A DNA stretch of 64,000 nt, taken from Tetrapyrgos nigripes (Eukaryota > Basidiomycota > Agaricomycetes > Agaricales > Campanellaceae). Below, piece after piece: positions 21,273 through 32,952 of this stretch. Under the pieces are notes generated by a model, which had not been told where the DNA came from, did not search any database, and saw nothing but the letters and a program-made list of their open reading frames with translations. How positions within the stretch are numbered: the stretch's first letter is position 1; each line of letters starts with the position of its first letter. The stretch covers positions 310,001 through 374,000 of the forward strand of contig JAACJM010000037.1 in assembly GCA_013368315.1 (NCBI GenBank). Reading direction: 5' to 3'. The translations under genes and the position numbers were made by a program.

Positions 21273-22571
21273 ATGTCCCAAAACTGGACGTATTACGACA
21301 CTCCAGCTCCTTCCTTCGATCCCCACACCGGCGCGGATACCACTGCTCCCACCGTTGATCCCAACACACCCGCCAATATCAGCTTTGCTGAGTACGTTGC
21401 CATTGGCGAGGCCATCAACGCCATCAAAGATCTACAGGATTGGTGCACAGCCACCACCACCACTCTCGATGACATTCAAACTCGTTTGACCATCCAGGAC
21501 ACCATCCTACATAACATCCAGGACGCTCAAACCAATACCGCTACGTCCATTTGCAACATCGAAGTCATCGTGACTAACCTTACTCAACAACCCTCCACCC
21601 AATCACTGACTACCGGCGATCAATTGGGTTCTACTTCGACTTCTACGTCTGATCCAACGGCGAACACTGCCTTCACGACATCCTCCTCCACTACTACGCC
21701 ATCCTCTTCTCAGAAACCCCCCACTTTCGAACTTCCGGACAAATTCAAAGGAAAGGCATCAGAGGTAGAATATTTTATCAGAGAAGTGAAAGATGCAATT
21801 GAGTTGTTGGGTTTATCTTTGCCTTCGGACAGGCAGAAGTGTATTTGGATGGCTAGGTTATTAGGAGATGGTTCACCAAAGCAATGGTATTTTTCCATCA
21901 TGATTAGCGAACCGGAACTTCTCAATTCTTTTGACAACTTTATTCAACGTTTTAAGGATCATTTCGGGGATATTAATCTCGAGTACAACGCCGAGATGAA
22001 ACTCAAGAAGCTCAAGCAAACCGGCTCGGCTTCAGCATATGCCTCTCGATTCTCCAAATTGGTCGTTCACGTCGATTGGAGTGAATCCACGAAGATTAAT
22101 CAATTCTACACTAATCTGAAAACCACCACCAAGGACTACATCAGCCAAAGGAAACATGATGAACGTCCGAAAAAGTTCCTTGACTACATAAAGTGGGTTA
22201 TCGACATCAACAATCGTGTTCATGAACGTGAAGAAGAACGTAAAGAAGAATCCCCTTCCAAATCTTCTTTCTCCCCCTTCAAACCCGCAAAAACTTCGAA
22301 TTCTAACACTACTCCTCCTTCTAACAACTCTACTTCGAACTCTAGCCTTCCTCCTGGTGAGCCCATGCAAGTGGATGCTACCAAGACAGGCAAACCACAC
22401 CCGAAACTTTCGGATGAAGAAAAGAAGCGAAGGAAGGACTTAGGATTATGTGTTTACTGTGGTAAATGCGGCAAGGACATTGACGATTGTCCTAACAGGT
22501 CTCTGTACGTCGTCAAACGTATGGAAGCGGTGAAAGCTGCTAGGGCTTCTTCCCAGTCGGGAAAAGCCTAA
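21273..22571 (+). CDS. Gypsy-1 gag
   Basis: 432 residues from ATG 21273, intact. A Ser/Thr-rich N-terminal part is followed by the retrotransposon gag core (FKGKASEVEYFIREVKDAI; RQKCIWMARLLGDGSPKQW; TGSASAYASRFSKL). The C-terminal zinc-knuckle region reads CVYCGKCGKDIDDC: the usual Cys-x2-Cys-x4-His-x4-Cys has Lys where His is expected, so zinc binding may be altered. Pol follows in a different frame after the gag stop, so a frameshift or reinitiation would be needed. Confidence 0.9.
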   Translation: MSQNWTYYDTPAPSFDPHTGADTTAPTVDPNTPANISFAEYVAIGEAINAIKDLQDWCTATTTTLDDIQTRLTIQDTILHNIQDAQTNTATSICNIEVIVTNLTQQPSTQSLTTGDQLGSTSTSTSDPTANTAFTTSSSTTTPSSSQKPPTFELPDKFKGKASEVEYFIREVKDAIELLGLSLPSDRQKCIWMARLLGDGSPKQWYFSIMISEPELLNSFDNFIQRFKDHFGDINLEYNAEMKLKKLKQTGSASAYASRFSKLVVHVDWSESTKINQFYTNLKTTTKDYISQRKHDERPKKFLDYIKWVIDINNRVHEREEERKEESPSKSSFSPFKPAKTSNSNTTPPSNNSTSNSSLPPGEPMQVDATKTGKPHPKLSDEEKKRRKDLGLCVYCGKCGKDIDDCPNRSLYVVKRMEAVKAARASSQSGKA

Positions 22572-22597
22572 CCGGTCGCTCTACTTGTACTCCAGAG

Positions 22598-25500
22598 TTG
22601 CCGGTTGGTGAAGGAGTACACCACCATCGCTTACCCACTCAATCGGGTCTGGCGACTAAGTTCGAAAGAACTATGGATGGCACCTGGCGTCTAATTTCTA
22701 CATATGCTCCTACTTACATCTTTTCCAATTCTCCTTTTTCTTCAAATCATTTTATCATTTCAGTCTCTCTTCATTTTCCTGATCGTCCACCAATTTGTAC
22801 TCATGCTTTGATTGATTCCAGTGCGACTGTTTCTTGTATCTCAGATTCTTTTTCATCTCGACATTCACTTTCTCGATGTCTAAAGGACGTACCTGTTCCT
22901 GTGATGGCGGTTGATAACCGTCCTATCGCTTCTGGTCTTATCACCCAAGAAGTTATTTCTAGAATTCGTGTAGGATCTCATAATGAGGTTCTTCCTCTTG
23001 CTGTTGTTTCAGTATCTTTTCCTATCATTCTTGGTTTGGATTGGCTACGTCATCATAATCCTGATATTGATTGGCACTCGAATTCTCTTTCTCTGCATTG
23101 TTGTGGCTTGACTCCAGTGTCCAGTACTACTGTTTATGCCAAAGGCTTCGGTCTCTCGCATTCTCAGTCTGTTAATTCTACTCGCGTTGGACTAGGCTTC
23201 GGTCTACTCTCTTCGCCTATCTTCTCTACTATTCAAGTTCCTTCTTCTGATTGTATTTCTGATTCTTCGAATTGTACTTCTACGATTTCTTCTTCAGATT
23301 CTATTTCTTCTTTACCTACTTGATCTTTTCTTTCCGCGTTGGTTCATCACAACGGTTATGGAAATTCTACTTCAACCAAATTCACCGTTCCTGCGCAAGC
23401 GTCGTTTAGCGTTCCTGACAACCCGGACATCAAGATCCTCAATTTTCGACGGTTCTTTCAACAGTCCAAGGGTTGCCAAGTTGCTTATTTGCGATTTTAC
23501 GACTCTACTTCTCCACACTTCATCAATTCCTTCTCCCCACCCTTTTCCCCTGATTCCAAAACACCTCCTCCTGAACCACCCCCGCCCATTGGTCACAATC
23601 CACTCACTGATCCCGACGAAGATTTTTCCGAATATGTTCCTCCACACTACCGATCTTTCCTCGACTCCGTCTTTAAAGTTTCTGATTTTGACCACCTACC
23701 TGATCACCGTCATAACGACATCGAAATCGAGTTAGAGGAAGGAAAAACGCCACCGTTTGCGAGAATGTATCATCTTACCGAGCAGGAAAGGCAGGCAACT
23801 GCCGAGTACGTTCACAACAACCTTCATCGTGGCCACATACGGGCTTCTTCATCTTCTGCCAGGGCACCGATTCTATTCATTCGGAAAAAGACTGGAGAAA
23901 TCTGTCTTTGCGTCGACTACCGCAGACTTAACGCCATCACCAAGAAAAATCGCTATCCACTTCCTCTCGTTGATGATCTTATCGACCGTGTATGCGGTTG
24001 TAGTGTATTCTCCATCATTGACTTGAAATCCGCTTATGCTCATCTTCGCGTACGTGAAGGTGACGAGTGGAAAACGGCGTTTCGCACCCATCTTGGTCTA
24101 TTCGAACATTTAATCGTTCCGTATGGTCTTTCCAATGCTCCCGCCGCCTGGCAATCATTCATTCAGGAAGTTTTATCCGACATCATCGATGTTTGCTGTG
24201 TCGTCTACTTGGACGATATCTTGGTGTTTTCTCGATCTCAAGAGGAACATCAGGAACATGTTAGAATGGTCCTTGATCGTCTTGCCAAAGCTTCTTTGTA
24301 TGCCAACCCCAAGAAATGCGAATTTGACCGCTCCGAGGTCGAGTTCCTTGGCTACATTGTTAGCGCCGACGGACTCAAGATGAATCCAAAGAAGTTATCA
24401 ACAATCGTCGACTGGCCCGAGCCTACAAATCTCAAACAACTTCAATCATTTCTTGGCTTCACCAATTTCTACCGACGTTTTATTGACGATTATTCTCGAA
24501 TTGTCATTCCACTCACAGTTCTCACTCGTAAATCCCCATCTTTCCATTTCAATGACTCCGCAAAATCCGCTTTCAATTTACTTAAACATCTATTCACTAC
24601 TGCTCCCGTTCTCCGGCATTTTCAGCCACATCTTCCAATCAGCCTCTCCACTGACGCCTCCGACTTCGCTATCTCCTCCGTACTTCAACAACCTGACTCT
24701 AACGGCCACCTTCACCCTGTCGCTTTCTATTCTCGAAAGTTAGCACCATCAGAAATCAATTACGACATACATGACAAGGAGCTTCTCGCCATCATTGACT
24801 CATTCAAAGAATTCCGGCATTGGCTCTCAGGCTCTCCCTCTCCCATCAAGGTTATCTGCAACCACAAAAACCTCGAATACTTCATGCGTTCTCAACTCCT
24901 CAACCGACGACAAGCACGTTGGGCTTTGTTTTTGTCAGAATTCGACTTTCAATTACATTGGGAACCTGGACATGGGAATGTTGCAGATGCTGCGTCGAGA
25001 AGGGCTGATTATGTGCCGCAGGATGAGGATGAAGTGAAAAAGGCTCAGCTGTGTATCGTTCTTTCTTCCTACAACACTTTTTTCCTTTTCCATGATGATC
25101 TGGCTTCTCCGCCATCACATTCTCTGAGCTCTCTTTCCACCATTGATGCTTTTTCAACTATTACTTTGGATAATTCTCATTTATTGGATCAATTCCTTTC
25201 AGCTTTCAGGGAAGATATTGAGTGGCGAAAAGCAATCGCAACCGGTGATTCATCCTTCAAACTCCACAACGATTTAGTTTTCCATAACAATCGACTCTAC
25301 GTTCCTCCTTCCCTTCGTTCCACCATCGTCTCCTCTCGTCACGACAGCGTCATCTCAGGACACCCAGGCCGTACACGCACTTTCGCACTTGTTTCACGCG
25401 ATTACTCATGGCCAGGGATGACTACGTATATCCGACGTTACGTTCAAGCTTGTGATACGTGTTCCCGCATCAAAGCTCCTCGACACAAACCCTACGGTCT

Positions 25501-26863
25501 CCTCCAACCTCTCTCCATTCCTAACCGTCCTTGGCAAGCCATTACCATGGATTTTATCGTCAAACTCCCAGAATCCCGCAGATACGACTCTATTCTAGTC
25601 GTTTGCGATAGGTTGACGCATGCTGCACACTTCATTCCCTGTCGTGAATTGATGACCGCATCCGAACTCACATGGCTCTTTCTGGATCGTATTTTCCGTC
25701 TTCATGGTCTTCCTCAATCCATAGTCTCAGACCGTGGTTCACTATTCGTCTCGAACTTTTGGACAGCCTTACTCGGACATCTAAACATCGACTCCAAAAC
25801 CTCCACCGCTTATCATGCGCAAACCGATGGTCTTACAGAGAGGACAAACCAGACTCTGGAAACATACCTCCGTGCCTATGTCTCCTACCAACAGGACGAC
25901 TGGATTGACTACCTACCTCTTGCCGAATTTGCTTTTAATAACCACGAAAACACTTCTACAAAACATACCCCATTCTTTGCCAACCTCGGATTCCACCCAA
26001 CATTCGAACCAACTCTCACTTCCGTTTCTACCGTTCCCGCCGCTGACGATCTCGCCAAACGTCTACATATCATTCACTCCGAGCTTAAAGCAGAATTAGC
26101 ACATGCTCAGGAACTGCAAGCTAAATATTATGACAAATCTCACACCGCTCAACCTACACTAAAAGAAGGGCAACTCGTATGGCTTTTACGTCGCAATATT
26201 CGTTCCACCAGACCTTCGGACAAACTCGATCATCGTCGCCTCGGTCCCTTTCCTATTATCAAACCCGTCCACCAACGAGCATTCCTCCTACAACTTCCCT
26301 CTTACCTTTCACGTCTATATCCAGTATTCCACGTTTCCCTCCTTGAACCTTATCATGATCCTTCAGAATTCCACGAGCACTCCGACCCTGTACCTTTAGA
26401 ACTCCCTGAGGACTCTCCTATCATTCACTCTATCCGCGACGTGTGAAAAATTGGACAACGTTTTGATTACCTCTGCCACTTCAAGGACTCATCAGACGAC
26501 GACAATACATGGATTCCTCTTACCGACATCTCTTCCGACTACAATCATCTTATTGAGCGCTTCCACCGTACTCACTCGCGCGCTCCACGACCTCACGAAC
26601 TCATTATTTCCAAATTACATAACGCCGAATCACTGATTAATGACTCTAAGACTTATAACGACTCTACCTCTACTCAGACTCCATCTGTTCCCATCACTCC
26701 TTCTACTTCCGTTTCAATCCCAAATTTCGTTCCACGACCCCCTACCCCAGTTCAAAAATCCATTAATCCCAAATCCAACTACACTCCGCCCGTTCATGCC
26801 GTTACACGCTCTGGTAGAAAGATTACCCCTCCTGATAGATTAGATCCTATTATTAAAAGGTAG
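22598..26863 (+). pseudogene. Gypsy-1 pol (PR-RT-RH-IN-chromodomain), two in-frame TGA
   Basis: One frame from about 22598 to TAG 26861-26863, broken by TGA at 23321-23323 (between protease and RT) and at 26444-26446 (at the start of the chromodomain). Protease: THALIDSSATVSCIS, with DSS where DSG/DTG is usual. RT: VVYLDDILVFS. RNase H: STDASDFAISSVLQQ and INYDIHDKELLAI. Integrase: His/Cys zinc motif with HPGRTRT and CDTCSRIK, then catalytic residues in MDFIVKLP, VSDRGSLFVS and TDGLTERTNQTLE. After the second TGA the frame continues FDYLCHFKDSSDDDNTWIPL, a chromodomain, and a Pro-rich tail. Apart from the TGAs the frame is undamaged. Confidence 0.9.
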
Positions 26864-27013
26864 TTTTTCGTCTCCGGGTAGTGGCAACTTTTCCTGCGAC
26901 TCTGGTTTTTCCCACTGGGTTTTTCGGGCCAGGTTTTTAATGTCTCCCTACTTTGGTTATTTGTAGTACTTAGTTATAAATTTCCATTGTTTTCTAGCTT
27001 AAAGAGGGGATAA

Positions 27014-27271
27014 TGTAGTAGTTAACTCTCCTTATTCACTCTCCTCACTCTCCTTACTCACATCTCCACTTTCCTCTACGCCTTAGACACTCCTTGACTC
27101 CTACTTCGACTCCTACGCTCCTTACTGGTTCTATTTTCGTCATAGTACTCCTTTTAGCATTAGTATTTATACTTAGGCTTTTCGTAGTATTTTCCTCAGT
27201 CAAATCAACTCTTATTTCATTCTAAAGTCGTTTCTAAAGTCTACTAAAGGGATCTGTCCAAGTCCCTTACA
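27014..27271 (+). repeat. Gypsy-1 3' LTR
   Basis: 258 bp, preceded directly by the polypurine tract and followed by AGGGA. Confidence 0.95.
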
Positions 27272-27654
27272 AGGGACATCAGGTTTGGTGAAGGCTGAGA
27301 AGTTGAAGGTGGTGCGGGAGCTGCTCAGAGAGCACTTGGAAGCTGGAGGAGATGCCAGCAACATTTCAGCAAAAGGCACACATGGTAATGGTGAGGAAAG
27401 GGGTGATGTTGAGATGGTGCAGATTGATGATCATTTCTCTGACGATTCTGGTGGAGAATAAACATGCATTAACCCAAGTAAGATACTTTATACTACTTTA
27501 TATTCTATGATACATCTCTCGTAGTAGTTCTACTAGGTTTCTTGCAGTAATATACATTGTAATGCTTGCCTACACTGAGGTTACCGCAAGGTCCATCGAA
27601 ATCCGTGAAACCGCTTATGTAAGCGCCACGACTTTGTCAGAGGCATTGCCAGTA

Positions 27655-27912
27655 CCCAGTGTTAGTCCGAGTCAGCTTTATGTAAATTTGTTGTCTCTAG
27701 GTAACTTCGTGGAGCCCTACGCATCACGGTATCACGATTTTATTTTATTTTTACCGGATCCTCACAAGTACCTGTGGCGATACTTACCTACCTAGGTCCT
27801 ATTGGGTACGTATACCGGTACCGGTGTGGTGTCAGCTCCTGAAGCTGCGAGTGCAAGCTGGTGGAACATGACAATCTGGCTCCGAGTCGAGTCGAGACTG
27901 CAGGTATAAAAG
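27655..27912 (+). promoter_or_regulatory. Duplicated upstream module and TATA box of the secreted-protein family
   Basis: Blocks ACCTGTGGCGATACTTACCT, GGTCCTATTGGGTACGTAT and GACAATCTGGCTCCGAGTCG are shared in the same order with 35500-35650. TATAAAAG lies at 27905-27912, 117 bp before the ATG at 28022. Partial copies of the upstream part also occur at about 34806-34976 and 35170-35330. Confidence 0.65.
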
Positions 27913-28425
27913 CAGAGAAAGCTTTGCGAGGATTGCCAGGCAACCTCCTTCCTACATCCTACATCCTACATCCTCAGACTACTTCAATCCTACCTCCTAT
28001 CGTGTATTACTCTCTACGAGAATGTTCAATCGACTCAATGCTCTCCTCGTCCTGACGTTGACTGCCACCAGCCTCCTTAGTGGCGTGGCTCTCGCTGAGG
28101 AATGACAGAAAGAGTGTAAGTGTAAGTTGCTCACCTCGCTTAACCTGCATAATTTAGTGTAAGTGTGACTTAGACAGTGTAAGTAGTTTTGATGCAAGAA
28201 CCTCAAAAGAGTGTAAGTGCAACGGCTCCCCGGGATAAGCGGAGGCGCATCAAACGTTGATCAAACGTCATCAAGGCGCTCATATCCAAATCGGGAATGT
28301 ATATTCTTGGGCTCCGCCATGTCCACTGCAATGTCTTTTGCCCTTGTCTTCTCCCACAGATATCCATTTTGGCAGGCTCTTTGAGGTCTTATCTCGATGG
28401 TATAGAGCAATAGACTTTCTCTGAG

Positions 28426-31400
28426 TCAGCAGTGCCGATCGAGGACTATGCGATGTCCTTTTGACCTGTTCTCACGCCCTCCTGGGTGGTAAACAGTATG
28501 CACATGGCAACTGGCTCCTCTGTGTAAACGTGCAAATAAAACTGAAGTATTTGAGTACATACTCGGAATCTTGTCTATGTAGTTTTCATGAATATAATCA
28601 CTCCATAGGCTTCTACTGGTTCTTTTCCTCTCGCAGCGAGACCCTTCAGCAAGAATATTTTTCTTGTCTACTTCCTTACGGCCAGTAGTCACATTGAATG
28701 AGGATAGACAGTTCTCTTCTTTAGTGTTGCCATCAGCTGTGTTGTTGTCTGTGGATTGTGATGGTGCAGGTAAGAATGTGAAGTCCCTCCAATCACCCCA
28801 GTAATGGGCTTCCTCTTGCGTTTCAATGACCGGAGGCATCCATGCGTCGTTGTCTGAGTAATCGGGCCTAAATCAGAGGTCACTGAAAGTCTGCATTAAG
28901 AAAAATATACACGTGCCAGTATGATGGTGTATGAGTACTACTTGACAATTGATCATTCAAGTACGCGCCAAAATCTACCAGTTGAGATAAGATAAGTGGC
29001 TTAACAAAGGCAAAATTACTTATTTGAACATACCGTTCTCTTGAAGTAATTCAGCTCGAAGCATGCTCAAATCACTGTAAGTTGGATCATAGCTTGAATC
29101 TACGACACAAGCAGCATAAACAGGAACACAGGATTGTATAATTGTATAATTACCTTAAGTTTCCATGGCAGCTGAAATTGTATTTGCGACTGGGATCATC
29201 GAGGTCAATGAATTTTCATGATCTTGCGGCATAGCCTCAGGCTCATCCTCAAACAATCTGACAGAGTCTGAGTTGAAATCGGTCTCTATCATTTTAAATT
29301 CTATTGGCACAAACATTAAGGCAATAAATATAAAAGCGTACCAGGTTCAACATCGAACGATATAAGTTGCATGATCGCTTCCGAGTCGACTTCATTCAAA
29401 TTTGAAGGATGGGCAGAGACTAAAATATACAAGTAAGAGACAAAGACTTAAATGCAAATACTAAATCGGCACATACCAGGCTCATTTTCAAAAGGTGGCG
29501 TAAGTGCTTCACTGTTACTGGAGACTGAAGTGAAATCAAAATTCAAAAAGACGCGATGGTCAGTGATTGGGAGACTTCCAAAGTCAAAAGAATCAATACC
29601 TTCAGCTTCAGGTACCCTGACTCGCCTCCCATTAATTTTTACCCCCTTTAGATTAGCAAACTCCTTCAAACAATCAATGTCTCGTTTGAGCTCTTGCTGC
29701 TGCTTGTAAAGCCCACTCCGTAAAGCAGCTTCTTGCTTCACCGCTTCAGATAAATCTCTGAACTGTTGTGATTGATCAGTGGTTTGTTCAGTCTGGGTAA
29801 TGGCTCGAATGGAAGTCAGGATGTTTTCGTGGGCCCTTTGTCGCTGTAAGGATTCCTGTCTTTTCTCACTGTACTTGTCATACTCGGACTTCATGTCCTG
29901 CAAAGCTTCAATCTTCGCATCGCGATTTTGGCGCTTCTGTGTAGTCCAGAGTCTACGCTGAGACAAAAGTTTCTCTCTATGTGCAGCAGTATTCTGTTGT
30001 GATGCTAAAAGTCCAGATGCTTCCATGAGCCGAAATTCTTCCACTTTTTCGTTGTCGCGTCGCATTGCCCTTGATTCAGTAAATGAGTATATATAAGCAT
30101 GTATTGTCATATATAAAAAAGATCCTTACTCGAGTACAGCTTCTACCAATGTTTTTTGAATGCCAGTCTCTGCATTTCGAGCTGCATGGGTGCCTTCCAC
30201 CATATTAGAATTATCGGATGTCAGATCCCATGCTTCACCATTCATTTTTGAGAGGTAGCGATTGAATGCGGGCAAGAGCCATGAATGCAATCATTTTTGC
30301 ACATACCAATCTGACAAACGGACATTAGGGGTAAGAATTTGAACACAGATCAAAGACTAGGAATACAGGCTCACTCTGAAGTGAAGGATCAGAATGATTC
30401 TGACAAAATTCATGCCATATTTGAATCTCTTCATCAGTTTTGAGACCTCGAAAGGATTTAAGACGCTGTATATCATCTTTGGATACTGCTGCTGAGAGCT
30501 TGTCGATGTTCCTGGTCAAGCATGCAATAATTAAGTGATAAAGAAGAAAACACAATTTTAATGATCAACTTGCCACTCGTAATGAACACCGCACAGTTTG
30601 AGAACATGCAAGACGATTTCCGATGGATAATCAGTGCTAATCCCACTCAATGCTGGATTATTGAGCTTGAGGAGGAAGTCTCCGAGACCCAAAGCCTGTG
30701 CAGGTTCACTATCAAGAATAATTGCGAGTATATTACCATCAGGCAGGTTGAGAGCTTGGAATTTGAGTGAAGATCCTGTGGTAGATCGGACAGCTTCATC
30801 CAACTCAGTAAATAGATTAAAAAAAGCTGTCCTTTCAAATGAATTGCAATACAGACTTGTGAGTATGAACCCTACAAAATAAAATAAAACAATTTGAACA
30901 ATGGTGGAGATCATGGTGGAGATACTTACTGCGGCTGTATCAATCGGAATAGGCCACAACTTCCCATTCATTAAACTCCTCAGAGGCAACACGCTTGAAT
31001 GTCGAACTTTGTGTACAAGGGGAGCGAGACCAGAATGCATAGTCACTGCGACCTTTATGTGGCCCCGGCAGATCACTGAGTGAATATAACACTCTGATGC
31101 TTCGAGTTTGGAGTCATGCTGCTCAAACTCATACACCAGTCCTAGTAGGATTAATCAGTCTCTCAGGCTGACAAAGAACAATAAAGAATTAATACCATCC
31201 CAGTGTAGGCCCTTCGGAAATCGTTCTGCTTTGACATTGAGAATCTCCTGCCGTATGAGTTGTTTATCAATAAATACGGGACTGCCTTGCGTAAGGGAGA
31301 CTCCATCCTCTTCCACAATATTGGATGTTGTTTTGGCTAAAGAAAAACTGATAAGTTTGATAGACAGTGATTAGAAGCAGAGTGGAGAATTCACCATTCA

Positions 31401-32671
31401 AGAGACACCCTGGAATCAAACCTACCACTCCTGCAGCATTGATCATACACTGAATTCGGAGACGATCATCTTGCCCAGGCTTGATGTTCAGATGTACCAG
31501 GTGATTGTGAGCGTTCCGTAAAAGCACAAAAGCAAACCGAGTGCTATTATCAGCCGGAATGAACATGATCATTCTAGTGGGACATGGCCTTGCAATCATG
31601 TGTCCCTTCTGAGAGAAACCATCGACGACATGAGAAAAAGCGAGAGTCAATGAATAAATATTTTATTGAGATCAAGCAATACAATGTTCAATACTACTTA
31701 CGACAGGAAGCTGCACGATGCTTTGGATGATTCACATTGCTACATTTGCCCTCCAAGACATCCACATCCGAACACGTTAATTTGCCACCACTCTGCACCA
31801 TTCCCATAAACACATGAGGATCGATTTCAGAAGGAATCGGGAGCCACAGATGGTCGTAGTATTGCTTCTTGGACCATTTGTTACAGCCAATAAAGTACTC
31901 TGTCTCTTGTGTGCGAGCCTTGCCTTTGCTATCATTACTGAGCTTCTGCGTGGCAGTACTTCAGTAATGAATTTTGATGCAAATAAAGCACATACAGCTT
32001 TCACCATGTGTACCTCAGCTTCGCCATCACATGAATCCAGCTTACATTTTGTAACCTTGACACGATTGTAAAATCTGCCAGTGGAACAACATCTCAAGAA
32101 TTGTAGATATGTCAACGCACCTGACGTATTGAGCAGTGACTGAATGAGCCTCAGCCTCTCATAAGTCCAGCTCCTTGCTCCAAATCTCCTGAGCCTGCGA
32201 TCCCCGGGCGTGAGGGCAGACGTCTCCATGTAGCCCATTGGCTGAACATCGTACTGCTCAACCAGGAATCCATGTTTTCAACATTAAAGAAGTCATCAAA
32301 TGCAAGGTTTGGTGTCAAAAACTACGAAACCAAATTAATATTGACTGTTTCCAAAGATTAAGTGAGCAGTAAGTAACACGTACAAAGTTTCTACACTCTT
32401 GGAGATCCTTCATCGAGGCATCCTCCATCAACATCTGCTAGCGCCTGACTCTGGTCCCGGGATTGGTACTCTTGAACAAGATCAGCCCCATCCCTGGAGA
32501 TCCAGTCAGTGTATTTGTTGATGGAAAGAAAGTGAGGATTGTCCTTTGCAGAAAGATTTGAGTGGAAAACCTGGAAGAGTTACAATCAGTATATTGATAG
32601 TATGAGCAAATATGGCTCACAGATGCCCTATATCTTTTGACGAATGACAGAGGAAGTTCTGAGAGGTCCAT
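28426..32671 (-). pseudogene. Candidate DDE transposase of an Agaricomycete-expanded family, damaged
   Basis: Spliced exons on the minus strand give a long protein of a type that, as I recall, recurs as hypothetical proteins in mushroom genomes. Blocks in order: MDLSELPLSFVKRY (from 32671); PKHRAAS (near 31720); RPCPTRMIMFIPADN and HNHLVHLN (about 31590-31480); TFKRVASEEFNEWEVVAYSD (about 31000-30945); LDSEPAQALGLGDFLLKL (about 30710-30650); AWDLTSDNSNMVEGTHAARN (about 30230-30170); a long coiled coil (30110-29500); acidic tail exons to about 28430. The TFKR, DSEPAQA and NMVEGTHAARN blocks look like the surroundings of a D-D-E triad. Here the first Asp is missing (SSTF) and the TFKR block sits in another frame from its neighbours, so this copy is probably inactive. 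Confidence 0.6.
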
Positions 32672-32705
32672 TCTTCGAAGCTTAACAGACAGGTGGCTGA
32701 GTTCA

Positions 32706-32952
32706 GACTGGGGCAAAGGGCCATCGCTTCGCGTGGCAAATTACGAGGCCCTTTCACGTAGTCCAACTCGGGTTATGCAGAAGAGAGGGCGTTAAGCAGA
32801 CCGATTTGGCACGCTAGCATGACCTTGTCCTGGTCCAGACCGAGTCTGGACATTCCGGTTGTCGGCAAGAGCAAAGACCGGTGGGATTTTGAGGTCGTGG
32901 TAAAATTTTTGAGGTCGACATAAGTTAACTCGGCCTTTAAGAGACCTCGTAA
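32706..32952. repeat. Dispersed repeat, copy B
   Basis: Same ends as the copy at 6767-7204: GACTGGGGCAAAGGGCCATC with GGCAAATTACGAGGCC, and GACATAAGTTAACTCGGCC followed by CCTCGTAA. It lies inside the 5.3-kb transposon just upstream of the transposase start, so it inserted after, or travelled with, that element. Confidence 0.6.

Larger units (their letters stand above)
20922..27271 (+). mobile_element. Ty3/Gypsy chromodomain retrotransposon (Gypsy-1)
   Basis: A 6,350-bp element with 258-bp LTRs (20922-21179 and 27014-27271) that are identical by eye, flanked by the 5-bp duplication AGGGA (20917-20921 and 27272-27276). LTRs begin TGTAGTAG and end CCCTTACA. A polypurine tract AAAGAGGGGATAA immediately precedes the 3' LTR. 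The domain order gag - protease - RT - RNase H - integrase - chromodomain defines Ty3/Gypsy chromoviruses. No canonical tRNA primer-binding site was recognised after the 5' LTR. Identical LTRs imply very recent insertion, yet pol has two in-frame TGA codons. Confidence 0.95.
20280..27461 (+). pseudogene. Short ORF split by a solo LTR and a Gypsy element
   Basis: Three pieces, 20280-20347, 20851-20921 and 27277-27461, join in one frame once the insertions and one copy of each target duplication are removed, giving about 107 codons from ATG to TAA. The product is basic at the N-terminus (GRVSKSLRFQGPRHRRTQSQ), has a central FGKWHC segment, then a helix-like LVKAEKLKVVRELLREHLEA reminiscent of a SAP-type motif, and an acidic tail (QIDDHFSDDSGGE). 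I do not recognise the family; it could be a host gene or part of an older element. Perfect frame restoration shows both insertions entered an open coding sequence. Confidence 0.6.

Noticed and set aside
27455..27470. A genetic-code change with TGA as sense, suggested by the many in-frame TGAs
   Set aside because: ATG13 itself ends at TGA (41858-41860), as do other frames, so TGA works as a normal stop in host genes.
28097..28230. Clustered AGTGTAAGT repeats, superficially like a short regular array
   Set aside because: Spacing is irregular, no spacers of constant length occur, and the opposite end of the same transposon has the inverted set. They are subterminal transposon motifs, not a CRISPR array.
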